The notes below the pieces were generated by a model. The model was given only the letters and a program-made list of their open reading frames with translations, made no database searches and was not told the origin of the DNA. Shown piece after piece: positions 38,685 through 48,218 of a stretch of 64,000 bases of DNA; position 1 is the first letter of the stretch; every line of letters starts with the position of its first letter. Made by a program: the position numbers and the translations under genes. The DNA comes from Schizochytrium sp. CCTCC M209059. Taxonomy: Eukaryota > Sar > Bigyra > Thraustochytrida > Thraustochytriidae. Where the stretch lies: assembly GCA_000818945.1 (NCBI GenBank), contig KN805388.1, positions 561,497 to 625,496 on the forward strand, written 5' to 3'.

Positions 38685-40571
38685 ATGGCGACGGTGACGG
38701 CGACGCCGCAGCAAGATGCGCACGGGGAAAAGGGCGCTCGGCCACGGCGCAGGGCCGCGCTCGCGTGCTTGGTGCTGGTTGTGACGGCGCTCGCGGCGTG
38801 CGCAGGGCCGCGAGGGCGACTCGTGGGAAACGGGATCGTGCCGGGCGTCAGCGTGGAGGAGTCCTCCGACGAAGGCGTCGGTCTCGTTTCCGTGGAAAAT
38901 GTCGTGCTTATTGCCGACTGCTTGTACGCGCCGTCGGTGGGGGCGACGGTCGGCTTGATGAATCGCAAAGGACCTGTGGCAGACTGCCTACCGTACTGGC
39001 CGCAAAAGCTAGGTTACAAGATCGCCAAGGTGGAGCAGAGCGAGTTCGTGAAGCGGGGACTGCAGGAAAAACTTTTCAAAGGTCGCGTGCTCTTTGACAG
39101 GAGCGATGCAATCGGCGAGAACCTCGCGTTGAGCGCAGCAGGCATTCACGACCTGCTGCCCGTCGCAGACGGCGACCCTGCGCTCGAACCCCTGAGTCAA
39201 GATGTCGAGGCTCTGCCCGTGGCCTTTGACTTTCGCGAGAACCGTACGGCAAGCCTTCCTGGCGGCTTTTTCCGCACCGATGCTGCCGCGACGCAATGGA
39301 CGCTCGAGCATCTCGTTCCGCTGTCGAACAAGCACAAAATCACGTATCGACCGCCACAGACCAAACTCATGCCATTCATCGTGATGGAACGTACAGTGGC
39401 AGTCTTTGTGTCAAACATTGCTACAAAGTGCACCGAGTACAATCTTGCCCCCTTTAAGGCGCTGGCAGAGCTCGTGGCGCACCGGAACGGTCTCAAACCC
39501 TTTCTTGATCTGACCTCTTCCGGCTACTGGGATGAGTCTGACACGCCGCTCACCATGTACGGGTACAGTCCTGGAATATACGAGAGCACGGGATTTTGCA
39601 CGAGGGACAAGACGATGGGCGTGGCGGCGAGCGATATTGCAGACTCACTGTCGTTTCTCATCGCCGTGCAACGCGCGGAGGCGGCAGTTCAAATCAACAC
39701 GACCCAAACTCTGCAGCAAATCCCGCCGCAGGACGGCGCGCTCCAGTTCAATGCCTCCAAGGTGTACGTTGCGCACGTGGTGAGCGATGGCGACAATCTT
39801 TCCTTGCTCGCCAAGTCGACGGACAATCTCGAAAAGCGTCGCAAGGTGTGCACGGACCCGAAGCGCACGGCGCCGTGCCCTCCGCGCGCCTGGACGGTTT
39901 CGGGGCAAACGCAGACAGTGGCAGCAGCCATTCGCACCATGTACAAAATCGCGGAGACCGTGCAGGGCGCCGACAGTTTCATCTTACCGCCCTCGGGTAC
40001 CACGTATTTCTACCCTGCGGCTGCGGTGGACAAGCAGGGCCTCTCGGAGCATCGTGACCACACCGTTGAGGTTGCCTCGAGCCTGGGGATCGAGGCAACC
40101 ATTGTGTGGGATTTCTTTTTCAATTTTCTGAGCTCGCAGCACCGTGAGTACATTCGCTCATTTATTGGGACTCCGATCAAGGCTGTGTTCTGGTCCGCGG
40201 CGCCGTGGCTGCTGAGTCCCAATGAGAAGACGCCCTTTGTCAAACTGGGCTACAAGAGCGATCAGGTCTACAGAGACCCGGCGGATCCCACGCGCGGTGT
40301 CGTGCTCTTTAGCGAGCTGACGCGTTGGGACGATACTTCTGGAAAGGACTCCAACAATGGCAAGGGCCTCAAGATTGACGACATGGTTCGACTTGTGGCC
40401 CAGCAACCTGCGGGCAGCCTCAACTTCATATACGATATTTCCTGGGGCATCAATCCTCTTATTTTCGACAAGTACGCTGCTGCTCTGGCTGCGCAGGCGC
40501 CCGACGTGGAGCTCGTCGACCATCGCACTCTTATTCGCCTTGCGAGGCAAAAGCATGGTCTCCAGGACTAA
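38685..40571 (+). CDS. GxGYxYxxP-type putative glycoside hydrolase
   Basis: 628 residues from the ATG at 38685. A basic N-terminus is followed by one hydrophobic helix (about 24-40, a signal anchor or cleaved signal), so the main part lies in the secretory pathway or outside. Motifs: YVAHVVSDGDNLSLL with an Asp-rich DGDN core, and LPPSGTTYFYPAA, which fits the signature of the GxGYxYxxP putative glycosidase family (normally bacterial-type, TIM-barrel-like). It carries many Asp/Trp residues and several N-glycosylation sequons. The family name is assigned from the motif only; the substrate is unknown. In eukaryotes such a gene may reflect transfer from bacteria, which sequence here cannot prove. 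Confidence 0.6.
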   Translation: MATVTATPQQDAHGEKGARPRRRAALACLVLVVTALAACAGPRGRLVGNGIVPGVSVEESSDEGVGLVSVENVVLIADCLYAPSVGATVGLMNRKGPVADCLPYWPQKLGYKIAKVEQSEFVKRGLQEKLFKGRVLFDRSDAIGENLALSAAGIHDLLPVADGDPALEPLSQDVEALPVAFDFRENRTASLPGGFFRTDAAATQWTLEHLVPLSNKHKITYRPPQTKLMPFIVMERTVAVFVSNIATKCTEYNLAPFKALAELVAHRNGLKPFLDLTSSGYWDESDTPLTMYGYSPGIYESTGFCTRDKTMGVAASDIADSLSFLIAVQRAEAAVQINTTQTLQQIPPQDGALQFNASKVYVAHVVSDGDNLSLLAKSTDNLEKRRKVCTDPKRTAPCPPRAWTVSGQTQTVAAAIRTMYKIAETVQGADSFILPPSGTTYFYPAAAVDKQGLSEHRDHTVEVASSLGIEATIVWDFFFNFLSSQHREYIRSFIGTPIKAVFWSAAPWLLSPNEKTPFVKLGYKSDQVYRDPADPTRGVVLFSELTRWDDTSGKDSNNGKGLKIDDMVRLVAQQPAGSLNFIYDISWGINPLIFDKYAAALAAQAPDVELVDHRTLIRLARQKHGLQD

Positions 40572-41109
40572 ACAACTAACTACCTGATGCGGTTCACGGA
40601 CTTGGGCTTTGCCAGCAATTTTTTTTTTCTATTTCTCCTTTATCAATTTCATTATTCATTTTCATTTTGACATGACACTATCATACGCTGTGCTGACTGC
40701 AGCTGAGGCTGAGGCTAACTTCAGTGACATTTGGAAGCCTGCTTCTGAAGAGTCAGTCAACCCTTCAAAAGGACAGCCGTGGCAGGCAGCAAGCACTCGC
40801 TGTCACCCGTGACAACGAACCGTCGTAGTATCCGCGTAAATCTCGTCTCCTTCCCGCGGGCTCTCGCCCAGGGGGGAAGGAAGCCCGCCGCCACCGGCGG
40901 CCCTCAGCAGCGCCAGCTTCTGGCGGCCCACGCCTCGCCTTCCGGGCTCGCGTGGCGCTGCTGGGTGCGGCCACGACTTGCCGCGGCCACGCCCATGTCT
41001 GCGCGGGTCCCTGCTTGCTCCCTGTTCCGCCTCCTCGCCGCGAAGATGAAGATGCGGCGCATCTCTGTCTGTGTGTCTGTCTGTGTGTGTGTCTGTCTGT
41101 CTGTCTGTG

Positions 41110-41148
<39 letters not shown>

Positions 41149-41216
41149 GTGTCTGTCTGTCTGTCTGTCTTTGTGTCTGTCTGTCTGTGTGTCTGTCTTT
41201 GTGTCTGTCTGTCTGT

Positions 41217-41257
<41 letters not shown>

Positions 41258-41680
41258 GTGTCTGTCTGTCTGTCTATATCTTCCACGGCGAGCGCGAGGA
41301 GGAAGGAGGCCAGTCCGCGATCGTGAGTCTCTGCCCGGTGGCGAGGCCGGCAGGCAGGCAGGCCTCGGCCGCGCAGACGCGCAGCAGCCCCGCGCGCGGC
41401 GCGCACAACGCCCGGCTGGCCGGTCGGCGGTCGGCGGTCGCGGCTCCCGGCGGTGCTTGCTGCTTACTAACAACAGCAGCGAGGTCAACGAGGAAGGGCG
41501 AGAAAGCGAAGCAAAGGCGGAGGCCAAAGCAGATCCCGAGCGACTCGAGCGAGCGAGCGAGCGGCCCTGCCAGGCCCGAGCAGGAGGACAAGGTCGGCGA
41601 CGAGGACAAGGTCGGCGACGAGGAGGTGCCGGAGTGGATAGCTGGGTGGCGTCGTCGGTTGAGTGGGCCGGGTCGACGAG
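40572..41680. other. Intergenic region with TCTG microsatellite
   Basis: No supportable gene in about 1.1 kb. The left part has T-rich 3' flank, the centre a TCTG array, and the right part GC-rich leader with a duplicated 15-bp AAGGTCGGCGACGAG unit (about 41590-41620) just before the phosphoesterase ATG. Confidence 0.6.
41062..41275. repeat. TCTG/TGTG microsatellite, about 210 bp
   Basis: Tetranucleotide TCTG units interrupted by TG dinucleotides and a few TTTG variants. It is open in several frames, giving false Cys/Val/Ser-rich or Arg/Gln/Thr-rich proteins on either strand. Confidence 0.95.
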
Positions 41681-44600
41681 ATGGCGGACGTTAAAGACCG
41701 CGTGGTGCGCTGGTTCGAGGAGAGGCTGCGCCAAGTGCAGGGTGTACAGGAGGATACGAGTGAGTCCAAGGAGGGGCAGTCGATCCGATGGCTCGCCATC
41801 CTGCTCGGGCTCATGCTCTTCTCGTACGAGGCGATGGCCCCGCTCTTGCGGGGCAAGAGAAGCGTGTACACGGATCTGCGACTGTCCCTCATCGTGTGGC
41901 TCTTCTCTGCGGCCATGCTGCACATGCCCATGGCCAGTCCTGGAGAAATGGAGGATGACCCAAGCGTACCCTTCATCTCGCTCTTTATTCTGCTGCTTGT
42001 CGTGACGCACGTGACGCTCGCTGCTTTTACGATGCTGCACCATCTCGTGTGCTGGGCTCTGGGCATTTGCTTCCCCAAGCTCGCCAAAACGCTCTGGGTC
42101 CCCGGTCTGCGCTCCGTTCGATCCTTCAAGGCGATCCTCAAGGGTAGCATCCTTCTCTCCGCTACTGTCAGCCTCGTTTTTGCCTATTGCGGCACCGTGC
42201 CAGACACGAGCTGCATTATTGTCGACGAAGGATCCATCAAGGGGTCCACTACGAAGCAGTCCACGCTCGCGATGCTCGTGCCTGGGGCCGACGTGAACGA
42301 GGCTACCTCGGACGAATCTGAGTCAGGGCAGACCACCTCAACCTCGTGCCGCCCAAGCTACACGCAAGACCTGAGCGAACTTGTCTGCATGCGCCTCATG
42401 CCCGAACTAGACGAGCTCTGGGGCAAGGTCGGCGAAGACGGGACGTTTCACATCAAAGTTCTGGGCGTCAACCTTGGCCAGTTCTCCCTGCTCGAGAGCC
42501 CCGTGGGCCTTCTCTGGCTCAGCGGCGTCGCCATTTGGGCCACCTACTACACGCTCCGCCGAACGAAGCGCATCAATCAGTCCCTCCAGCGTCGTGCGGT
42601 GAGACGCCGCCGCGAGGAGGAGGCCAAGGTGCATGCGAGAAGTTCCGGTGGCCTACAAGGAGCTACATCCTCAGCGGGGGCGAGCCAACCGATCGCAAGT
42701 CACGACCAAGGCAACAATTACGAAGACGAAAAGGACGCCGAAGACGCGCAGGACGATCTTAGCAGTGACGACGAGTACGAAGATGAAACGAAGCGAACCA
42801 CGACCACGAGCGCCGTGCACAACCCTCGACGCGAAGCGGCGCCCACGAACTTTCGCCCCATGGCGGAATGGTACTCTCTGGCCGTGACAAGGACTGCCTT
42901 TGACTTGCTCATTTCCATGAAACTCTTTCTTGGCAGGTTCGATATGCGAACGATGCAGGCGGCCATCGGCGACGGGCCCTTGAACTCGCGCGGCGGCGCG
43001 TATGGCTCGTGCAACCCGCAAGAGCGCAATGGCTCCCATCAGCGCAACGCACGTACACCCGACAGCATTAAGGAGGAATCTTTTACATTCAAAGAAGCCT
43101 CTGCATCCGCTGGACTGAACAAAAGTCCGCAAAGCGCGGCAGGCTCGACTGCGGAGACTGGAGTGACGGACTCACTCGTGGATGACCGCTACGCAGATCT
43201 CGACGAGATGTGGTTCGATTGGCTTGCTGACACTGGCGACGGAGGCAACCCGACCTACGCTATTGCGCGAGCGGTCGCTCAGCCTTCGCTCGCGGTGCCA
43301 ATGCACACAGCGGGACGGCCCCAAAAGGACGAAAAGGTTGCTGTGAAAAACCTCAAGCGCGGCGATCTCCTCATTTTGGGCGGAGACCTCGCTTACCCCA
43401 CGCCATCTCGCCAAGAGTACGCGAGCCGTCTCTTTCAGCCCTTTGAGTACGCAATGGAACCCCCGCCTTCCTATCATCGCGACGATATCTCTCTGGCCAA
43501 GAACGTCCACGACGCTTCGACCGCTGAAACGTCCACGCGCTTTAGCATGCTCAGTATGCGTCATCTAGAGAATACGAGGTACTCCATGCCCCTCGGACGT
43601 CTGCCGCATGATCGCTCCATGTCGAACGGCAATCTCATGCATGGCGTCAAGACGCCGTCGTCGGCGGGATCCTCGAAAGCTGGGTCTCCGATGAGCGGTC
43701 CTCCAGGACTGCGACCACAAATGAGCGAAGTTTTTAAAGTCGGCGACTTTACCGACCCCGACTACACCGAGATGGACTCGGTGCGGACGACGGGATCATC
43801 GCGCTCTCTTTTCACGGGAGGGAGCAGGGGAGGGAGCAGCGTCTTCAGCAACGATGGCAACACCTCAAACGGCGAAGACGAGGAAAGCGAGGATGAGAGC
43901 AAAGGCCTCGGCAGCAAGAAAACAGCGCGCGAGAAGATTACGAAATCCGATCGAAAAGCAAAACGAGGCAACAGCGGAGAGGAGGCAAAGGAAGAGGGCG
44001 CCAAAGTATGGCAGGGTCCGCCTTGCGCGTATGCCATTCCGGGCAACCATGATTGGTTCGACGGCCTTGATACCTTTATGCAATGTATTTGCTATCGGGA
44101 CTGGATTGGGGGCTGGCGCATGCCGCAGTCCAAGTCCTACTTTGCACTCAAGCTGCCACACGGATGGTGGGCCTTTGGCCTCGATTTTGCCCTTGAGGAT
44201 GATATTGATGGTCTGCAATATCAGTACTTTGCTTCGATTGCGCACCGTTGTCTCGGTGAGAACGACCAAGTCATTTTGTGCTCGCACGAGCCGACGTGGC
44301 TGCTCGATGCGTACTTGAACGACCCGCATCCGGAAGACAAGCCAATTTCGCGAACCTCCAAAAATTTGAAGCAGCTCGTGCGCAGACACCTTCGTGGGCG
44401 AGTGGCGATGCGTATCGCCGGTGACGTGCACAACTACATGCGATACAATGCGGAGCAGCCGCTCTCGTATTCAGCGTTGCGCGCGGGCGCGGCTCCGTTT
44501 CTCGTCACTTCGGGCGGCGGCGGTGCCTTTTTGCATCCGACGCATACCTTTCCGGAGCGCTACAAGGAGATGGCTGCCTATTACAAGCTTGAGAAAGCGT

Positions 44601-45844
44601 ACCCGTCATTTTCAGAGTCGCGAATGGTGGGAATGAGGAACCTGGGCCAAGGCTTTCGAATGCAAAATTGGCGGTTTGACATTGTGGGTTCGACCGTATA
44701 TTTCCTCATTGTGTGCAGCTTCTTTCCGCGATGCAATCTCGATCGCATTATGAACGCTCCACACTTTTATCCCGAGGGTCTTAAAGCTTTCGGGTACGAG
44801 ATGATTCTCATTTTTGGGGAACTGTTTTCTGAGGCTTATGTTTCGCTGGTGGTGACGCTGATCGTGTATCTGACATCGTTTTGCTTTGCAGACCAACATC
44901 ACGGCACGCTGCGGCAGCTCATTATTGCCTCCGTGCACACGCTAGCGCACGTGAGCTGCGCAGTGGCGCTTTTTCTTTTGCTAGAAATCGTGGCAGAGCT
45001 GGCCATCCAGGATGGCCTGGCGGGACAGGGATATGATTCGATCTTTGAGATTTTTCAGAACTTTGAGCGGCGCACGATGCCCGAAGCGTGGTGGACGAAC
45101 GGCCTTTTGGAGACATGCATGCGCTTCATGTTGCGAATCTTTGATTTACCCGAAAACATGGCCACCACGCGCGTCAAGATCTGCAAGGGCGACGTGCCGG
45201 CGCCCGGTGTCGGTTGCGCGCCCTTAGCGCCATCGCAGCTTTCGAGGTTTGACTTTGTGAGCTACTACCTTGGCAACTACCTCTACATGTACATTATTGC
45301 TGCAGATCTCGGCGCGATGATCCTCGGGCTTTACCTGTACGTTTGCGTGACCTTTTTCAAGCTGCACTGGAACGAGGCCTTTAGCTCGATTCGCTGCGAG
45401 GACTACAAGACCTTTACGCGTTTCCACATTGATGCAGACGGCGATCTGCACGCATACACGATAGGTATTGATCGAGTGCCGCGCAAGTGGCGTGACGATT
45501 CGCGATGGACGTCGACTCTTTTTCGTTACCGTGCCAAACGTTTGGACACACCCGATGTGGACGAGCTTGACCCGTCGATTGCCTCGTACGGTGTCGAGTG
45601 TCCGAGTCGCTGGATTCCGGCGTACGAGCCGAATCGCAAACATCGAAGGCAGCAAGATCCCCGTATTGTCGACTACTTTTGCATTCCCCGCAAGCGAAGC
45701 TGGCTCAAGCCACGTCGGGGCAAGTCGACCGTTTCTGCCGGCGACTGGTGGAAACCCTTTGAGAGTCTGGAGCAGCGCAGAGTCTTTCCCAAAGTTTTGC
45801 CTTCTTTTAACTCGATGATGTCTCAGGATGAGGCCTCAGGCTAG
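41681..45844 (+). CDS. Multipass membrane calcineurin-like phosphoesterase
   Basis: 1387 residues from the ATG at 41681 (MADVKDRV); the frame extends to a GTG only. The N-terminal half has several membrane helices (about 38-55, 70-85, 98-120, 150-170, 275-295). The metallophosphoesterase core follows with LADTGDGGNPTY (replacing the usual DxH motif), LILGGDLAYP near 567, AIPGNHDWFDG near 788, CSHEPTW near 868 and IAGDVHNYM near 914. A Ser/Glu-rich insertion of about 200 residues separates GGDLAYP from GNHDW. The C-terminal 350 residues carry further membrane helices. This looks like a large membrane-bound phosphoesterase family of protists, but the substrate is unknown. Metal ligands appear complete apart from the altered first motif. 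Confidence 0.85.
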   Translation: MADVKDRVVRWFEERLRQVQGVQEDTSESKEGQSIRWLAILLGLMLFSYEAMAPLLRGKRSVYTDLRLSLIVWLFSAAMLHMPMASPGEMEDDPSVPFISLFILLLVVTHVTLAAFTMLHHLVCWALGICFPKLAKTLWVPGLRSVRSFKAILKGSILLSATVSLVFAYCGTVPDTSCIIVDEGSIKGSTTKQSTLAMLVPGADVNEATSDESESGQTTSTSCRPSYTQDLSELVCMRLMPELDELWGKVGEDGTFHIKVLGVNLGQFSLLESPVGLLWLSGVAIWATYYTLRRTKRINQSLQRRAVRRRREEEAKVHARSSGGLQGATSSAGASQPIASHDQGNNYEDEKDAEDAQDDLSSDDEYEDETKRTTTTSAVHNPRREAAPTNFRPMAEWYSLAVTRTAFDLLISMKLFLGRFDMRTMQAAIGDGPLNSRGGAYGSCNPQERNGSHQRNARTPDSIKEESFTFKEASASAGLNKSPQSAAGSTAETGVTDSLVDDRYADLDEMWFDWLADTGDGGNPTYAIARAVAQPSLAVPMHTAGRPQKDEKVAVKNLKRGDLLILGGDLAYPTPSRQEYASRLFQPFEYAMEPPPSYHRDDISLAKNVHDASTAETSTRFSMLSMRHLENTRYSMPLGRLPHDRSMSNGNLMHGVKTPSSAGSSKAGSPMSGPPGLRPQMSEVFKVGDFTDPDYTEMDSVRTTGSSRSLFTGGSRGGSSVFSNDGNTSNGEDEESEDESKGLGSKKTAREKITKSDRKAKRGNSGEEAKEEGAKVWQGPPCAYAIPGNHDWFDGLDTFMQCICYRDWIGGWRMPQSKSYFALKLPHGWWAFGLDFALEDDIDGLQYQYFASIAHRCLGENDQVILCSHEPTWLLDAYLNDPHPEDKPISRTSKNLKQLVRRHLRGRVAMRIAGDVHNYMRYNAEQPLSYSALRAGAAPFLVTSGGGGAFLHPTHTFPERYKEMAAYYKLEKAYPSFSESRMVGMRNLGQGFRMQNWRFDIVGSTVYFLIVCSFFPRCNLDRIMNAPHFYPEGLKAFGYEMILIFGELFSEAYVSLVVTLIVYLTSFCFADQHHGTLRQLIIASVHTLAHVSCAVALFLLLEIVAELAIQDGLAGQGYDSIFEIFQNFERRTMPEAWWTNGLLETCMRFMLRIFDLPENMATTRVKICKGDVPAPGVGCAPLAPSQLSRFDFVSYYLGNYLYMYIIAADLGAMILGLYLYVCVTFFKLHWNEAFSSIRCEDYKTFTRFHIDADGDLHAYTIGIDRVPRKWRDDSRWTSTLFRYRAKRLDTPDVDELDPSIASYGVECPSRWIPAYEPNRKHRRQQDPRIVDYFCIPRKRSWLKPRRGKSTVSAGDWWKPFESLEQRRVFPKVLPSFNSMMSQDEASG

Positions 45845-46000
45845 GATAGAACAAAGCATTTCAAGAACATCAAAGTCACAGATTGATTCAGGTTGCATCT
45901 TGTGTCTTCTTTTATTTTTACAGAAAAGAAAGAAAAATAAGAAGTAGGACGTTGGCGCCGACGTGGCCTAATTTTTGAAAAAGAGTAAAGAGTCTCATAG

Positions 46001-47113
46001 CTAGTTTGTAGAGAGCGTGGCCCCTGCCTCGCCCGTCGCCTCTGCCCGCTGCAGCAACTCGTGATACTGTGCGACTTCCACGCCCTCCCAGGAAGGCTGT
46101 GACAAGGTAGCAAAGACGCGCTCCCTCAATTCGGTCTGCACCTCTTGCTCAACCCCAGAAAGGTTGCCAGCCGAATACGCGGTTTCGAGATTGGCTTGCA
46201 TGATCTCCTTTGTGGCGGCGCCAGAAAGCGTGCATGGCACTTGCTTGTTTCTGAGTGCAAAGTCGATTGCGAGCTTGGGAAGCGACACGCCCTTATCGCG
46301 ACATATTTTGGCAGCAGTCTGGCACGCGGCCTTGACTTCTGCCGATGCCGGGTGCCACTTCGGTGGGTCTCCGCCGCTGAGCAAACCCATGGAAATGGGA
46401 CTTGCATTGAGCCAGCCAACGTCTTTGTCTCGCAAAAGCGTAAAGAGCTCCTGGTCGTCGAATAGCGATGTGTCGTTAAGAGAGTAATGACAGTAAAAGA
46501 GGCAGGTGTCGATTTGTACGGTGCTGCGCTTGAGAAGCTCGCGATGCAGAGCGAGAGGATACCCAGTGATTCCAATTTTACGGATTTTCCCTGCGTCTTT
46601 GGCCTTTTGCAGGGCTGGCAAGGTTTCCTCAAGAATCACATCGAGTGAAGGCGCGTACTCGGGATCGTGAATCTGCATGCAGTCGAGGTACTCGACGCCA
46701 AGACGATGAAGCGCCTCGTCCACGGCACGAAGCGTTCGCTCTGCTGAGAAGTCAAACATTTTCCGCACATCTTTCTCGTAACGCCCGCACTTGGAGTGCA
46801 GGTAGTACGCCTCGCGAGGAATCTTTTGCAGGGCCTTTCCGAGCCGACTTTCTGACGCGCCTTGGCCGTACCAGTAGGCCGTGTCAATAACGTTGACGCC
46901 GCCTCGGATCGCACACTCGACGACGGCGTCCACGCTTTCCTGCGGCACCTCGCCGTACACGTCGCCAAAGGGGCTCCCGCCGAGGCCCAGGGCCGAGATC
47001 CGAGGCTCTGTGGCCTCGCCCTCGCGCCAGGGCCGCAGTGCGCGATACGGCATGCGCGCGCACGCGGCGGCCTCGTGGAAGCCCTCCACGAAGGTCGAGA
47101 CGCGCTGCGCCAT
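46001..47113 (-). CDS. L-galactose dehydrogenase (aldo-keto reductase)
   Basis: 370 residues from the ATG at 47113 (MAQRVST). An aldo-keto reductase with the signature of L-galactose 1-dehydrogenases: LGLGGSPFGDVYG, GVNVIDTAYWYGQGASE (catalytic Asp and Tyr), HSKCGRY with Lys, FDFSAERTLRAVDEAL, CMQIHDPEY with His, ITGYPL, FYCHYSLND and SPISMGLLSGG followed by WHPAS. In plants this NAD-dependent enzyme makes L-galactono-1,4-lactone, the last soluble step to ascorbate. The close match in CHY-xLND and WHPAS makes that role likely here. It is convergent with the phosphoesterase gene; the 156-bp gap between them is mostly AT-rich. Confidence 0.92.
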   Translation of the reverse strand: MAQRVSTFVEGFHEAAACARMPYRALRPWREGEATEPRISALGLGGSPFGDVYGEVPQESVDAVVECAIRGGVNVIDTAYWYGQGASESRLGKALQKIPREAYYLHSKCGRYEKDVRKMFDFSAERTLRAVDEALHRLGVEYLDCMQIHDPEYAPSLDVILEETLPALQKAKDAGKIRKIGITGYPLALHRELLKRSTVQIDTCLFYCHYSLNDTSLFDDQELFTLLRDKDVGWLNASPISMGLLSGGDPPKWHPASAEVKAACQTAAKICRDKGVSLPKLAIDFALRNKQVPCTLSGAATKEIMQANLETAYSAGNLSGVEQEVQTELRERVFATLSQPSWEGVEVAQYHELLQRAEATGEAGATLSTN

Positions 47114-48218
47114 CGTGGCCTCGGTCGGCCTCGATCGGCCTCGGTTCGGGTCTGCGAGGCTGACGGTCAAGAGCAACGTGCATGAAGATGATCTGATCCA
47201 TTGGGTCATCGAAGACGACCAGGGCTTCATCCGAGGCTTCATGATGGTTAGTTAAGAGAGGGGTCTCGAAGGCGAAAGAGCGACGCGTGCGTTTTGCGTG
47301 CCGATGGTGCGTCCGTCGGGTCTTCGGGCTTTCTACAATGTACACACGCGCGGCATATCGGCTGGGCCAAGCTGACTTGGGATGGGATGGGCTGGCTAGC
47401 GAGCCCATGCGATCAGCTCGAGCCGAATCTCGCGTTATGAGGAAGTCTATCGGCGTTATTCTGCAAGCCTCCTTGCTCTGCTGCTTGCAACGGCGATTTT
47501 GGCCACCGGCCGACCTCGTTCCTACTCTCTGTGCTCTTCCTGATCACTTTTCAATGCCAGCGTGGTCAAATTGTTTTGATCACTATCGTCGCCAGAGACT
47601 TCTCCCCGTCCTCCGTCTCTCCGGTGTCGTCTTCGTGGCCTCGTCGTCGTTGTCGTCGTCGTTCTCGCTCGATATCGTTGCTTGCTGTCGCAGATCTTCA
47701 CCCGGTGGCTGGTGCTCTTGTTTTTGCGGTCGCTGTTTGCCGCTATTGCCAACGTTGCTCTTGCTCTAACTATAACTGTTGCTGCTGCTAATGCTGCTGC
47801 TAAAGCTGCTGCTGCTAAAGCTGCTAAAGCTGCTGCTGCTAATGCTGCTAATGCTGCTAATGCTGCTAATGCTAATGCTGCTGCTGATGCTGCCCACGTT
47901 GCCAATGTCGAAGCTACCGGCAGTGCCGATGCCAATGCCGCTGCAACTGCTGCTGTGTTTTGTTCGCTCTTGCTGCGCGATTCTCCTTCTCCTTCCTCTT
48001 TCCCCCTCGGAGCCTGCCTACCAACGCGGGCAGGCGAGGAAGCAGAGCCAGCGGCGGCATCCGCTCGGGCAGGCCGGGCAGCGCGGGCGGCGTCGGCACC
48101 GGGCGCGCGGCGAGGCGGCGCGGCAAGGCGCGGCGAGGCAGCGAGGAGGCGGGCCGGCGAGGAGGCGCGAGATCCAACGTCTCGCGCGAGCAAGGTCAGG
48201 ACTGATTCGATAGACGCC
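47114..48218. other. Divergent intergenic region with GCT/AAT repeat
   Basis: No supportable gene. The frame of the next gene is open upstream to a TTG at 47682 and would add a poly-Ala segment, but there is no ATG before 48219, so this is taken as leader or promoter. Confidence 0.6.
47779..47893. repeat. GCT-rich imperfect trinucleotide tract
   Basis: GCT units interspersed with AAT and AAA triplets over about 115 bp. It mimics an Ala/Asn coding repeat without an in-frame ATG. Confidence 0.85.

Noticed and set aside
40904..42043. Arg/Gln/Thr-rich minus-strand protein and matching Cys/Val/Ser-rich plus-strand proteins
   Set aside because: Products of the TCTG microsatellite.
47682..48218. 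Ala-rich N-terminal extension of the PAP2 protein
   Set aside because: It starts at TTG and contains no in-frame ATG before 48219.
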